Source: Amycolatopsis sp. 2-15
GTDB taxonomy: Bacteria > Actinomycetota > Actinomycetes > Mycobacteriales > Pseudonocardiaceae
Direction of reading: 5' to 3'
NCBI RefSeq assembly: GCF_030285625.1
Contig: NZ_CP127294.1
Span: 5,612,001-5,676,000 of the forward strand
Length of the DNA: 64,000 nucleotides
Shown here: positions 15,232-23,076 of the stretch, one piece after another
Layout of the letters: each line of letters begins with the position of its first letter
How positions within the stretch are numbered: the stretch's first letter is position 1
The notes under the pieces: generated by a model
Database searches by the model: none
The model's input: the letters and a program-made list of their open reading frames with translations, nothing else
Told to the model about the DNA's origin: nothing
Program-made: the position numbers and the translations under genes

Positions 15232-16311
15232 ATGATCGACGCGCTGTTCTTCGGGGTCGGGCTCGTCGCCGTGGCCGTGGGCATCTGGCGCGCCGTGCGG
15301 GCGCGGCGCACCGGTGCGGGTGCCGGGCTGGCCACGAGCCTGATCGCGCTCGGTCTCGCGCTGATCCTCCTGGCCGACAGCGCGCAGGCGATCGAAAGCC
15401 GGATGTACCCGAGCCTCGGGCGGCTGCTGTCGAACCTCGCGACGATGGTGGCCGCGTACGGCATCGAGGTCACCGTCGCCGAGATCGGCGGGGTGGCGGA
15501 GAAACGGCGCCGGAGCCGGCTCGCCGCGCTCGTGGTCGCGCTGGTCATGCTGGTGGTCTCGTTCTTCTCGACCCGTGGCCTGCCCGTGGGCATCGGCCTG
15601 TTCGACGAGCTGTACCGGACCAATCCGACGCTGGTCGCCTACATCGTGGTCTACACGCTCTACCTCGGGTTCGCGGTGCTGGACATCGCGATCGTGTCGG
15701 CGGGGGCGGTCCGCGCGGGCGCCGGCGCGTTGCGGGCCGGCCTCGGGCTGATGCTCGTGGCGTGCGCGTTCGCGCTGGCCTACCTCGCGGGCAAGATCGT
15801 GGACCTCGTCGCCGACGTGACCGCCGAGCACCCGGTCGCCGTGGTCTGCCGCGGCGCGTTCTCGACGGTCGACTGCGCGCTGGCCGTGGGCTTCCCGGCG
15901 ATCTCGGTGCTGCTGATCGTGATCGGCCTGACCGTGCCCGCGATCCCCTCGGCCGGGCGCGCGGTGCGCGACGCGCGGACGCGGGCCGAGCTGCGCCCGC
16001 TGCGCGAGCACCTCGCCGAGCGGTTCCCCGACGTCGTGCGCCTCGGCCGCGCGGGCGCGACCGGGCGCGAGCGGCTGCTGACGGTGCTCAGCGAGATCAA
16101 CGACGGCCTGCTGCTCGCCGGGATCCCGCCGTCGGCTCCGCCCGAGGCGGCAGCCGACCTGTTGCAGCGGGGTGGCGGCGACGCGGTGGCGGGGCCGGCC
16201 GGCGACGTCGAGGGTGACACCGCGCTCGCGGCCGACGTCGCTCGGCTGCGGGCTATCGCGCGGGCGTTGCGAGAGCAGCGGTCAGCCGGAGCTGCCAGCC
16301 CTGTTCGGTGA
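15232..16311 (+). CDS. Seven-helix membrane protein, MAB_1171c-like putative transporter
   Basis: A 359-residue protein with about seven membrane helices in residues 1-250 (LFFGVGLVAVAVGIW, GLATSLIALGLALILLA, LAALVVALVMLVVSFF, TLVAYIVVYTLYLGFAVLDIA, LGLMLVACAFALAYLAGK, FPAISVLLIVIGLTVPAI) and a cytoplasmic C-terminal region of about 110 residues. The layout and its position third after XRE and ImmA/IrrE genes match the family annotated as MAB_1171c putative transporters; transport has not been shown to my knowledge. It may instead act as the membrane sensor of the cassette. The ATG follows the peptidase stop by 7 bases. The 3' end overlaps the convergent 2H phosphoesterase gene by 59 bases. 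Confidence 0.7.
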   Translation: MIDALFFGVGLVAVAVGIWRAVRARRTGAGAGLATSLIALGLALILLADSAQAIESRMYPSLGRLLSNLATMVAAYGIEVTVAEIGGVAEKRRRSRLAALVVALVMLVVSFFSTRGLPVGIGLFDELYRTNPTLVAYIVVYTLYLGFAVLDIAIVSAGAVRAGAGALRAGLGLMLVACAFALAYLAGKIVDLVADVTAEHPVAVVCRGAFSTVDCALAVGFPAISVLLIVIGLTVPAIPSAGRAVRDARTRAELRPLREHLAERFPDVVRLGRAGATGRERLLTVLSEINDGLLLAGIPPSAPPEAAADLLQRGGGDAVAGPAGDVEGDTALAADVARLRAIARALREQRSAGAASPVR

Positions 16312-16774
16312 GCACGACCAGGTGCAGCGCCTCGGCGCGAGCGGTCAGCGGCAGGAGCTGCTCCACGAGCTTCGTCACCTCGGTGTTCTGCTCGTCGCTG
16401 CCGCCCATCGCGACCGTGAGGTGGGCCGGCGGGTGCGCGCCGAAGCGGCCGCCGTATGGCTGCACGCCGGGCCAGCGGTCGCACGCGGCGTCGGCGAGCG
16501 GCTGCAGCGCCGGGGCCGCCGCGGCGACGAACCCGGGAGCGACCACGAGGTCACCCAGCGCGACGTCGACCGCTTCGTGGGCCGCGGCCAGCGCGGTCAC
16601 GGCGGCGTCGACCTCGTCCGTGAGCTCGGTGGCGGGCAGGAACGGGTAGAGCGCCGTGACGTGCGGGGGCAGTCCGGGCCGCACGAGCGCGGGGCTGACC
16701 GCGACGGCGGCCTCGAACAGGCCGGCCGCGGCGGGGAGCTCGACGACGAGGGCACTGGTTCCGGGAGCGGGCAC
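16253..16774 (-). CDS. 2'-5' RNA ligase / 2H phosphoesterase family protein
   Basis: A 173-residue protein with the two HxT/S motifs that define the 2H phosphoesterase fold: PPHVTALYPF in the first third and PAHLTVAMGG in the second half. Such proteins hydrolyse or ligate 2'-5' or cyclic phosphodiesters; the substrate here is unknown. Two GTG starts are possible. I prefer 16772-16774, which has GGGAAG eight bases upstream. The one at 16796-16798 adds eight residues and has no ribosome-binding site. It ends inside the 3' end of the convergent membrane-protein gene. Confidence 0.75.
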   Translation of the reverse strand: MPAPGTSALVVELPAAAGLFEAAVAVSPALVRPGLPPHVTALYPFLPATELTDEVDAAVTALAAAHEAVDVALGDLVVAPGFVAAAAPALQPLADAACDRWPGVQPYGGRFGAHPPAHLTVAMGGSDEQNTEVTKLVEQLLPLTARAEALHLVVLTEQGWQLRLTAALATPAR

Positions 16775-16806
16775 GAGGTGATCTTCCCGTACCCGCACCG
16801 TATCGG

Positions 16807-16825
16807 GGAATTGAGGCTCACCTAC
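16807..16825. promoter_or_regulatory. Possible DtxR/IdeR-type iron box
   Basis: GGAATTGAGGCTCACCTAC matches the actinobacterial iron-box form TTAGGTTAGGCTCACCTAA at 13 of 19 positions, with the right half (GAGGCTCACCTA) nearly intact. It lies between the 2H phosphoesterase gene and a small membrane-protein candidate. Weak evidence. Confidence 0.25.
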
Positions 16826-16895
16826 CTTCTCGGGGGTACCCGAATGGGAACCCTAAGTCTTTCCCAAGTTTTCCGCTGCATTGTGCACCTGGCCC

Positions 16896-17069
16896 TACAC
16901 TCGGTGAATGAAGATCGTCCTATGGACCGCATTATGCGGATTGTGTGCCCTCGCCGGCCACGTGCTCCTGGGCGTCGTGGCGGTTTCCCTGCTCCTGGCC
17001 TGTGTTCCCGCGCGGCGGGAAGTCGGCCGGGGAGCCGAAGAAAGAGAATTGATCACCACTTGCGGCTGA
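16896..17069 (+). CDS. Small membrane or lipoprotein-like protein, possibly leaderless
   Basis: The coding part is 16908-17069, giving 53 residues: a short basic start (MKIVLW), about 25 hydrophobic residues ending LLLACVP, then a charged tail. LLLAC resembles a lipobox but is far from the N-terminus. There is no ribosome-binding site. A TACACT hexamer at 16896-16901 is exactly six bases before the ATG, as expected for a leaderless transcript. This fills most of the roughly 320-base gap between flanking genes. It is unrecognised, and chance cannot be excluded. Confidence 0.3.
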
Positions 17070-17098
17070 TATTCCCCGGGTCGCCGCGCAATTGCAAT

Positions 17099-17515
17099 TC
17101 AGTGGTAATAACCGGCCACCGGCAGGCGGGCTTCGTCGAACAACGCGGGCCCCTGCAGTTCGAAACTCGCGGCGGGCGCGGGGGGTTTGAGGGTGGCCAG
17201 CTGCTGCGTGGACAGCGCGAAGACCACGCGGCCGAGTCCCGACCGTTCGATGGCGCCCGTGCACATCCCGCACGGCTGGCAGCTCGTGTACATCGTCGTC
17301 AGCGCGGCCGTCTCGGGGCTGAGCTCGCGCGCGGCCCAGCGCGCGAGCTTCAGCTCGGGGTGCGCGGTGATGTCCCGGTCGGTGAGCGACGTGTTCCACT
17401 CCTCGACGAGCACCTTGCCGCCGGCGCCGGCGAGCAGCGACCCGAACGGCGGGTTCCCGCTGGCCCGCGCCGTGGCGGCGAGCTCGATCGCACGGCGGAG
17501 CAGGGCCTCGGTCAT
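17099..17515 (-). CDS. Nucleoside/cytidine deaminase family protein
   Basis: A 138-residue zinc deaminase. The ligand and proton-shuttle motifs are HPE (in TAHPELKLARWA) and PCGMC (in TSCQPCGMCTGAI), as in the guanine/cytosine deaminase-like and TadA superfamily. HPE replaces the commoner HAE, as seen in one nucleoside-deaminase subgroup. It probably deaminates a free base or nucleoside in the cytosol. The ATG at 17513-17515 is preceded by AAAGGGGA and overlaps the stop of the LLM oxidoreductase gene (ATGA), so the two are coupled, although no metabolic link is obvious. Confidence 0.85.
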   Translation of the reverse strand: MTEALLRRAIELAATARASGNPPFGSLLAGAGGKVLVEEWNTSLTDRDITAHPELKLARWAARELSPETAALTTMYTSCQPCGMCTGAIERSGLGRVVFALSTQQLATLKPPAPAASFELQGPALFDEARLPVAGYYH

Positions 17516-18369
17516 CGTGGTCCCCTTTCGAGGGAGTGCTGCTTCCAGGCGTCCGCGATGGCCGCGAGCGTCCGCCAGGCCGCCGAGGGCCGCCTGGTCT
17601 CTTCAGGGTCGCCCGAGAACGGGTCGAACACCACGTCTTCGGCGCCGAGACGCCGAAGTTCCTCCAGATCGCCCACGATCTGCTCCAGCGTGCCCTCACC
17701 CGCGAGCCGGTCGGCGGGCGGGGCGTCGGTGAGCCGCAGGACGATCCGTGGCGCGAAGCCCGGCACGGGTCTGCCCTCGGCCTCGGCGAGGCCCCGCAGC
17801 CGGCCGAGCGCGTCGCGCACCCACGGCAGCCGGAAGCGCAGCGGATGCCACGCGTCGCCGAAGCGCACCGAACGGCGCAGCGCGGCGTCGCTGCCGCCGC
17901 CGATCCACAGGGGCACCCGGCCCGCGCGGTAGTCGTCCTCGTCGGCCCACGCGTCCCGGATGGTCGCCAGGTGCGCGTCGGTCAGCGCGCCGCGACGTTC
18001 GAACGGCACGCCGAGCGCCGCGTACTCCTCGCGGGCCCAGCCGACGCCCACGCCGAGCACGAACCGGCCGCCGCTGAGATCCGCCAGGTTCGCGGCCATG
18101 CGCGCGGTGAGCAGCGGGTGCCGGTAGGGGAGGATCAGCACGGTGGTGCCCAGCCGCACGTTCGCCGTCGCGCCCGCCAGCCACGACAACGTGGTGAACG
18201 GCTCGTAGAAGGGCGCGGGGTACTGCGCCGCCACGTCGGGCGTGATGGCGACGTGGTCGGACACCATCAGCAGGTCGTAGCCGAGCCCCTCGCTGGTCTG
18301 CGCCCACGCGCGCAGCACACCGGGGTCGGCGCCGGGGCCGAAGTTCGGGATGTTCACACCGAGTCGCAC
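17512..18369 (-). CDS. LLM class F420-dependent oxidoreductase
   Basis: A 285-residue luciferase-like TIM-barrel protein. It begins RLGVNIPNFGPGADP and contains DLLMVSDHVAI, RLGTTVLILPYRHPL and GGRFVLGVGVGWAREEYAALG, the usual landmarks of F420-using LLM enzymes in actinobacteria. The substrate is unknown. The GTG start at 18367-18369 has no ribosome-binding site. A TAGCGT hexamer ends seven bases upstream, so the message is probably leaderless or nearly so. The gene diverges from an Lrp regulator and is followed by a coupled deaminase. Confidence 0.85.
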   Translation of the reverse strand: MRLGVNIPNFGPGADPGVLRAWAQTSEGLGYDLLMVSDHVAITPDVAAQYPAPFYEPFTTLSWLAGATANVRLGTTVLILPYRHPLLTARMAANLADLSGGRFVLGVGVGWAREEYAALGVPFERRGALTDAHLATIRDAWADEDDYRAGRVPLWIGGGSDAALRRSVRFGDAWHPLRFRLPWVRDALGRLRGLAEAEGRPVPGFAPRIVLRLTDAPPADRLAGEGTLEQIVGDLEELRRLGAEDVVFDPFSGDPEETRRPSAAWRTLAAIADAWKQHSLERGPR

Positions 18370-18451
18370 GGCGCCAACGCTAGCGGCGGGGAGCCCGGCC
18401 GGTGAAGGGATTCCGTCCGGCAGACCGGCCCGATGGCCGTGGATCTGCCGG

Positions 18452-18463
18452 TAGATTGCGGGA
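18452..18463 (+). promoter_or_regulatory. Extended -10 element for a leaderless Lrp-family gene
   Basis: TAGATT at 18452-18457 ends six bases before the ATG at 18464, so transcription should start at the A of the start codon. No clear -35 is visible. Confidence 0.5.
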
Positions 18464-18913
18464 ATGGCCGAGACTCTCGACGACACCGACTGGGCGATCC
18501 TCGCCGAGCTGCAGCAGGACGGCCGGCTCGCGCTCACCGAGCTCGGCAAACGGGTGAGCCTCAGCGCCTCGGCGGCCACCGAACGCGTGCGGCGGCTCGA
18601 GGCGCTCGGCGTGATCACCGGCTACCGCGCCGAGGTCGACCTCGGCAAGGTCGGGTTCGGCGTGCTGGCCGTGGTGCGGCTGAAGTTCCCCGGCAACCAC
18701 CACGAGGCGCTGCACCAGCTGCTGGCCGAACGCGCCGAACTGCTCGAATGCCTGCGCACCACCGGCGACGACTGCTACACGCTCAAGGTCGCCGCCACGT
18801 CCATGGCACACCTCGAGCAGCTCATGGGGGAGCTGGCGCGGTTCGGCAGCACGACCACGAACGTCGTCTACAGCCAGACGCTGCCGTATCGGGGGCCGCG
18901 CAAACCTGCCTGA
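18464..18913 (+). CDS. Lrp/AsnC family transcriptional regulator
   Basis: A 149-residue protein. The N-terminal AsnC-type helix-turn-helix reads DDTDWAILAELQQDGRLALT followed by LGKRVSLSASAATERVRRLEALGVI; the C-terminal RAM domain (about residues 65-140) includes LECLRTTGDDCYTLKVA, the usual ligand/oligomer region. It probably senses an amino acid or related ligand. It diverges from the LLM-deaminase operon and is the likely regulator of it. The ATG at 18464 has no ribosome-binding site and looks leaderless. Confidence 0.88.
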   Translation: MAETLDDTDWAILAELQQDGRLALTELGKRVSLSASAATERVRRLEALGVITGYRAEVDLGKVGFGVLAVVRLKFPGNHHEALHQLLAERAELLECLRTTGDDCYTLKVAATSMAHLEQLMGELARFGSTTTNVVYSQTLPYRGPRKPA

Positions 18914-19004
18914 AGTATTCCGCCGATTTGTCGAAGCGCGCCCGGCCCCTCCGACGCATCCGTGAAGGGGCGCTCCTGGCGTCCCTCGGAGCGGAGGAGC
19001 GGAC

Positions 19005-19724
19005 ATGGGCACGGAGATCGACGTCCGGTGGGAAGGCGTGCTGGCGGGGACGCCGGAGCAGGTGTGGGACGCGTTCACGGCACGCACCGGCGGCTGGCTG
19101 TGGGAGATCGCCTACGAGCCGCGCCCCGGCGGTGCCGAGCGCGGCCTGACACCGACCGGCGGCACCGTCGTCGAGTGGGACCCGGCGCGGCGGTTCGTGA
19201 CGCGCGCGGATTCGGCCGACGGGTGGTTCAACCAGCTCGACTACGACCTCGAGCCCCGCGCAGCCGGCACACTGCTGCGCTATCGGCACCGCTCGGTGCT
19301 CGGCGAGGATCACGACGTGCAGCTCGACTCGTGTCTGCACCACACGAAGTTCTACTACCACTCGCTCACCGAGTACGTCCGCCACTTCGCGGGCCGCGAC
19401 GCGACGTACGTGTCGGCAGGTGCGCCGGAGTCCTCGGCCGACGGCGGGTTCGCGGCGGTGTGCGACGCGCTCGGCGTGAGCGACGCGGCCGTCGGCGACC
19501 GGGTCGTGGCCGCGGGACCGACGCCGATCGAAGGCGTCGTCGACTATCGTACCGACCGTTTCCTCGGCATCCGCACGGCCGGCGCGCTGTACCGCGTCTA
19601 CGGCCGCGACGCGTGGGGCTGGCCGGTCGCCGTCGCGGCGCACGTCTTCGACGGTCCGGCGGACCCGGAAGTGGCCTGGACCACCTGGCTGGCCGAGGTT
19701 TTCCCCGCGGGAACGGACGAATAG
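19005..19724 (+). CDS. SRPBCC-domain protein
   Basis: A 239-residue protein. The N-terminal two thirds look like a START/Bet v 1 (SRPBCC, AHSA1-like) fold: EIDVRWEGVLAGTPEQVWDAFT at the start, a beta-rich middle with FNQLDYDLEPRAAGTLLRYRHR, and a helix-like FYYHSLTEYVRHFAGR where the closing helix is expected. The last 80 residues repeat a similar motif with RTDRFLGIRTAGALYRVYGR. Members bind hydrophobic ligands or assist polyketide or aromatic chemistry; nothing specific can be said here. The GGAGCGGAGGAGCGG sequence before the ATG is a strong ribosome-binding site. It stands alone on this strand. Confidence 0.75.
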   Translation: MGTEIDVRWEGVLAGTPEQVWDAFTARTGGWLWEIAYEPRPGGAERGLTPTGGTVVEWDPARRFVTRADSADGWFNQLDYDLEPRAAGTLLRYRHRSVLGEDHDVQLDSCLHHTKFYYHSLTEYVRHFAGRDATYVSAGAPESSADGGFAAVCDALGVSDAAVGDRVVAAGPTPIEGVVDYRTDRFLGIRTAGALYRVYGRDAWGWPVAVAAHVFDGPADPEVAWTTWLAEVFPAGTDE

Positions 19725-19766
19725 CCCGGCCGCGGCCAGGGTCGCCGAGTGTTCACCCGCGCGTCG

Positions 19767-19796
19767 TTGATGGCGGCGCTCGGCCTCGCCTAGCGT
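19767..19796 (+). promoter_or_regulatory. Predicted promoter of the Tat-exported PHP-family hydrolase gene
   Basis: TTGATG (19767-19772), an 18-base spacer and TAGCGT (19791-19796), placing the start near 19803 and leaving a leader with GGAGGAA before the ATG at 19828. It has the same -35 and spacing as the promoter at 14089. Confidence 0.5.
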
Positions 19797-19827
19797 CGGG
19801 CCGTCTTCGACCTATGCGGAGGAACGC

Positions 19828-21351
19828 ATGTCCACTGGGGATCTCAGCCGGCGTAACTTGTTGCGCGTGAGTGGTGTCGTGGCGGCCGGAGCGGCGATGG
19901 GCATGTTGCCCGGCGTCGCGTTCGCGGCTCCCGCGCCGGGCACGGCGCAGCAGACCAAGACGGTCACGGGCACGCTCAAGCCCGACGTACCAGACTGGTA
20001 CTACCTGCCCGTCGACGTGCCCCGCGGGGTCAAGCAGATCGATGTCGTCTACTCCTACGACCGGCCGACCGTGCCCGCCGGCGTGCGCGGGAACGCCTGT
20101 GACATCGGCATGTTCGGCCCCGAGGGCCACGACCTCGGCAACACCCGCGGCTTCCGCGGCTGGTCCGGCGGGTTCCGCGACCGCTTCTCGATCAGTGCCG
20201 CCGAGGCCACCCCCGGGTACGTCGCCGGCCCGATCAAGCAGGGCCGCTGGCACGTGATCCTCGGCCCGTACACGGTGGCGCCGCAGGGCATGAACTACCG
20301 CGTGGACATCACGCTGACGTTCGGTGCGGACGACAAGCCGTTCAAGCCGAACCCGGCGCCGGAGACGGCTCCGGCCAGCCAGCGGGGCAAGTCCTGGTAC
20401 CGCGGCGACTGCCACCTGCACACCGTCCACTCCGACGGCAAGCGCACGCCGGAGCAACTCGTCGCCGACTCGCGCGCGGCGGGGCTCGACTTCATCGTCT
20501 CCACCGACCACAACACCAAGAGCTCGCAGCTGATCTGGGGTGACTACGCCACCGACGACCTGCTGATCCTCAACGGTGAAGAGGTCACCACACGCTCGGG
20601 CCACTGGCCCGCGATCGGCCTGCCCGCCGGCACCTGGATCGACTGGCGCTACCGCGCGTCCGACGCGGCGGACTTCCGGCACTTCACCGACCAGGTGCAC
20701 CGCGCGGGCGGCCTGGTCACCGCGGCGCACCCGTTCGCGAACTGCTTCGGGTGCACGTACGAGTTCGCCTACGAGATCGCCGACCTCGTCGAGGTGTGGA
20801 ACGGGCCGTGGACCCAGGACGACGAGGCCAGCGTCACGCACTGGGACGGCTTGCTGCGCGGCGGCCGCTGGATCCCCGCGATCGGCGACTCCGACGCGCA
20901 CAACCCGGACCAGATCGTGGCCCTGCCGCACACCGTGGTGAAGGCGGACAGCCTCCGCCGCGCCGACCTGCTCGCCGGCCTCAAGGCGGGCCGGACGTGG
21001 CTGGCCGAGTCGAAGGACGTGAACCTCGAGTTCGGCGTGTCCGGCGGCGGGCGCAGCGCGGGCATCGGCGAGCGGCTCACGGCCGGCACCGGCACCGCGG
21101 TCACGGTGAGCGCGACGGTGACCGGTGCGCCGGGCACCACCGTCACGTTCCTCGACCAGCTCGGCCCCGAGCACGTCGAGACGGTGCCCGACAGTGGCAA
21201 GGCCACGGTGACTTGGACCACCTACCCGCGCTACAGCCGGTGGGTGCGTGTCGAGGTGCGGCGTCCCTCGGGCGGCCCGAACACCACCACGCCGAACGCG
21301 ATGGTCGCCATGTCCAACCCGATCTTCCTGGGCGCCGCCGACGGCAAGTGA
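19828..21351 (+). CDS. Exported CehA/McbA-like metallohydrolase (PHP domain), Tat substrate
   Basis: A 507-residue protein. The N-terminus SRRNLLRVSGVVAAGAA is a twin-arginine signal with cleavage expected near AFA-AP, so the folded, metal-loaded enzyme is probably exported. After a beta-rich domain (about residues 40-185) comes a PHP hydrolase domain: DCHLHTVHSDGKRTP gives HxH, then STDHN, a later HPFANCFG and finally GDSDAHN, all metal-ligand motifs. CehA/McbA relatives act on esters, carbamates or phosphoesters. It has no operon partner; the next gene on the strand follows after about 100 bases with its own ribosome-binding site. Confidence 0.85.
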   Translation: MSTGDLSRRNLLRVSGVVAAGAAMGMLPGVAFAAPAPGTAQQTKTVTGTLKPDVPDWYYLPVDVPRGVKQIDVVYSYDRPTVPAGVRGNACDIGMFGPEGHDLGNTRGFRGWSGGFRDRFSISAAEATPGYVAGPIKQGRWHVILGPYTVAPQGMNYRVDITLTFGADDKPFKPNPAPETAPASQRGKSWYRGDCHLHTVHSDGKRTPEQLVADSRAAGLDFIVSTDHNTKSSQLIWGDYATDDLLILNGEEVTTRSGHWPAIGLPAGTWIDWRYRASDAADFRHFTDQVHRAGGLVTAAHPFANCFGCTYEFAYEIADLVEVWNGPWTQDDEASVTHWDGLLRGGRWIPAIGDSDAHNPDQIVALPHTVVKADSLRRADLLAGLKAGRTWLAESKDVNLEFGVSGGGRSAGIGERLTAGTGTAVTVSATVTGAPGTTVTFLDQLGPEHVETVPDSGKATVTWTTYPRYSRWVRVEVRRPSGGPNTTTPNAMVAMSNPIFLGAADGK

Positions 21352-21448
21352 CCCCGGCCCGTCCTCCTTCACCCACACACGGGCCCTACCGGTCCTCCGG
21401 GCAGAATTGTCCGAACAGGTCCGGATGTGACGGGTGGGGGAGGAACGG

Positions 21449-22282
21449 GTGCGCGGGTGCGGGGTCAAGGCGGCGATCGCGGCGGTCGTCGTGGTCCTCG
21501 TGGCCGTGGTCGTCGTGGTGGTGGTGCTGTCGCGGGGCAGCGACGTCGCGACACCCGGGTGCACGGTCACGTTGCCGAAGGAGCCGGGCCAGCAGGACGC
21601 GACGCAGTACACACTGCAGCCCGCCCAGATGAGCAACGCGGCGACGATCGCCGCGGTCGCCTCGAAGGAGGGGCTGCCGTCGCACGCCGTCACGGTCGCG
21701 CTGGCCACGGCGTTGCAGGAGTCGAAGCTGCGCAACCTCAGCGGCGGTGACCGCGACTCGGTCGGCCTGTTCCAGCAACGGCCGAGCCAGGGCTGGGGCA
21801 CGCCGGAGCAGCTGCAGGACCCGGTCTACGCGGCCACGGCGTTCTACACGAAGCTCGCCAAGCTCTCGGGCTGGGAGTCGATGCCCATCACCCAGGCGGC
21901 GCAGGCGGTGCAGCGCTCCGCCGCACCCGACGCCTACGCGCAGTGGGAACCCGTCGCGCGCGCGGCGGCGAGCGCACTGACCGGCCAGATCCCGGCCGCG
22001 CTGACCTGCCGCAACATCACCGTCGGCCCGGCCACCGCCGACCTCGTGAAGACCGCCGACGCCGAGCTGGGCACCGCCCGCCTCAGCGGCGCCCACCCGG
22101 TCGCGCAGGGCTGGGCGATCAGCACCTGGCTGGTCGCCCGCGCCGCCACGGTGGGCGTCGACAAGGTCACCTTCGCCGGCCAGGCCTGGACGGCCGAGTC
22201 GGGCGCGTGGACGGCCGACCCTGCCGTCGGGCAGAACCTGACGCTGCACCAGGTGCCGGCCGCCCCGCCCAGCTCGCGCTGA
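21449..22282 (+). CDS. Membrane-anchored lysozyme-like (transglycosylase-fold) protein
   Basis: A 277-residue protein with one N-terminal membrane helix (a run of valines and alanines at residues 7-26), then an extracellular domain. ALATALQESKLRNLSGGDRDSVGLFQQRPSQGWGTPEQL is split here by the motif order E-S, then GLFQQRPS, characteristic of lysozyme/transglycosylase-like folds in actinobacterial wall proteins. The glutamate in LQESK is the candidate catalytic acid. It may cut or simply bind peptidoglycan. I took GTG 21449 as the start because GGGGGAGGAA lies just upstream; GTG 21434 would add five residues. Confidence 0.7.
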   Translation: MRGCGVKAAIAAVVVVLVAVVVVVVVLSRGSDVATPGCTVTLPKEPGQQDATQYTLQPAQMSNAATIAAVASKEGLPSHAVTVALATALQESKLRNLSGGDRDSVGLFQQRPSQGWGTPEQLQDPVYAATAFYTKLAKLSGWESMPITQAAQAVQRSAAPDAYAQWEPVARAAASALTGQIPAALTCRNITVGPATADLVKTADAELGTARLSGAHPVAQGWAISTWLVARAATVGVDKVTFAGQAWTAESGAWTADPAVGQNLTLHQVPAAPPSSR

Positions 22283-22341
22283 CCGTCCACTTCGGACTCC
22301 GATTCAGTCCGCGAATGGAACTGGGGCAGGCGTCTGTGCAA

Positions 22342-22353
22342 TAGACTCTCCGC
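22342..22353 (+). promoter_or_regulatory. -10 element for a leaderless gene
   Basis: TAGACT at 22342-22347 ends six bases before the ATG at 22354, matching the leaderless pattern seen at 18452. Confidence 0.45.
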
Positions 22354-22989
22354 ATGGTTACGAGCGGCCGCGAGATGAAGAACAGAACTGAATCCGATAA
22401 CGCCCGTCGAACATTTCTGCATCCCCCGCCACGTAAGCTGAATGTGTTTCATATTGTAAGATTGATGGACGCCTTACTAGTGGCTGTTTCTGTTGTTATC
22501 CCTGTCATTGCTCGCGTGACCGAGGATCGTAGTGTCATCTTCTGCTTGAGCTTGACGGTATTCTTCGTTCCGCTGTCGCCGGTGGTGGCAAGACACGTCG
22601 TGGCGCTGGCGTTCTTCGGCAAGAGCGCGAAGTATGGCGAGTTCATGTCGGCCGCGATCAAGGTCTACTATCCACTGGTATTCGGCAGTATTGGAGTGAT
22701 GCTCAGTCAATTGATCGTTCCCGGGCAGTTCAAGGGATCAGATTCGCTTCTCGTGCTCATCATTGTCCTGGTTCTTGCGAAAATCGACAGTGTCCACGAG
22801 GTGATCCGCTGTTTCCGTCGGTTGGCGGGAAAGCGGAACATAATTAATTCGAGAAGTGCGCGAATCAAGGTGGGTCGTCGACGGCGACGATCTTGCACAC
22901 CAACTCGACGGAAGCGGGTAGCTGGAAGTGGTTTGGCACGTTCCGGAGGGGTAGGCGGAAAGGTCTCGCCGATGGACGACCTGCCGTGA
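22354..22989 (+). CDS. Lower-GC four-helix membrane protein, unrecognised
   Basis: A 211-residue protein. After a charged 30-residue start there are four likely membrane segments (DALLVAVSVVIPVIARV, IFCLSLTVFFVPLSPVVA, YPLVFGSIGVMLSQLIV, LLVLIIVLVLAKI). The base composition and codon use (many A/T third positions, TTA and ATA codons) are unlike every neighbour, suggesting transfer. The last 45 residues are Arg-rich and come close to a decayed protease remnant on the other strand, so the native C-terminus may have been replaced near residue 165. I recognise no family; it could be an accessory membrane protein of a mobile or defence element, but nothing nearby confirms this. Confidence 0.6.
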   Translation: MVTSGREMKNRTESDNARRTFLHPPPRKLNVFHIVRLMDALLVAVSVVIPVIARVTEDRSVIFCLSLTVFFVPLSPVVARHVVALAFFGKSAKYGEFMSAAIKVYYPLVFGSIGVMLSQLIVPGQFKGSDSLLVLIIVLVLAKIDSVHEVIRCFRRLAGKRNIINSRSARIKVGRRRRRSCTPTRRKRVAGSGLARSGGVGGKVSPMDDLP

Positions 22990-23041
22990 TGGAGTCGTCG
23001 GGCTGCTGGGTGTCGTCGTCGAAGTAGGCGCTCTGCGACAC
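22983..23041 (-). pseudogene. Remnant of the 3' end of a trypsin-like protease gene
   Basis: These 59 bases match 24580-24638, the end of the intact protease gene, at about 85% identity in the same orientation. The minus-strand reading gives SQSAYFDDDTQQPDDSITA against SYSAYFDGNIQQLYDSVTA in the intact gene. The match ends just downstream of the efflux-pump stop; no more of the protease is present. It looks like a relic of a second copy. Confidence 0.65.
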
Positions 23042-23076
23042 GACCGGTGAGGCTAGGAGCTGAAGCGCGCTCCAGG

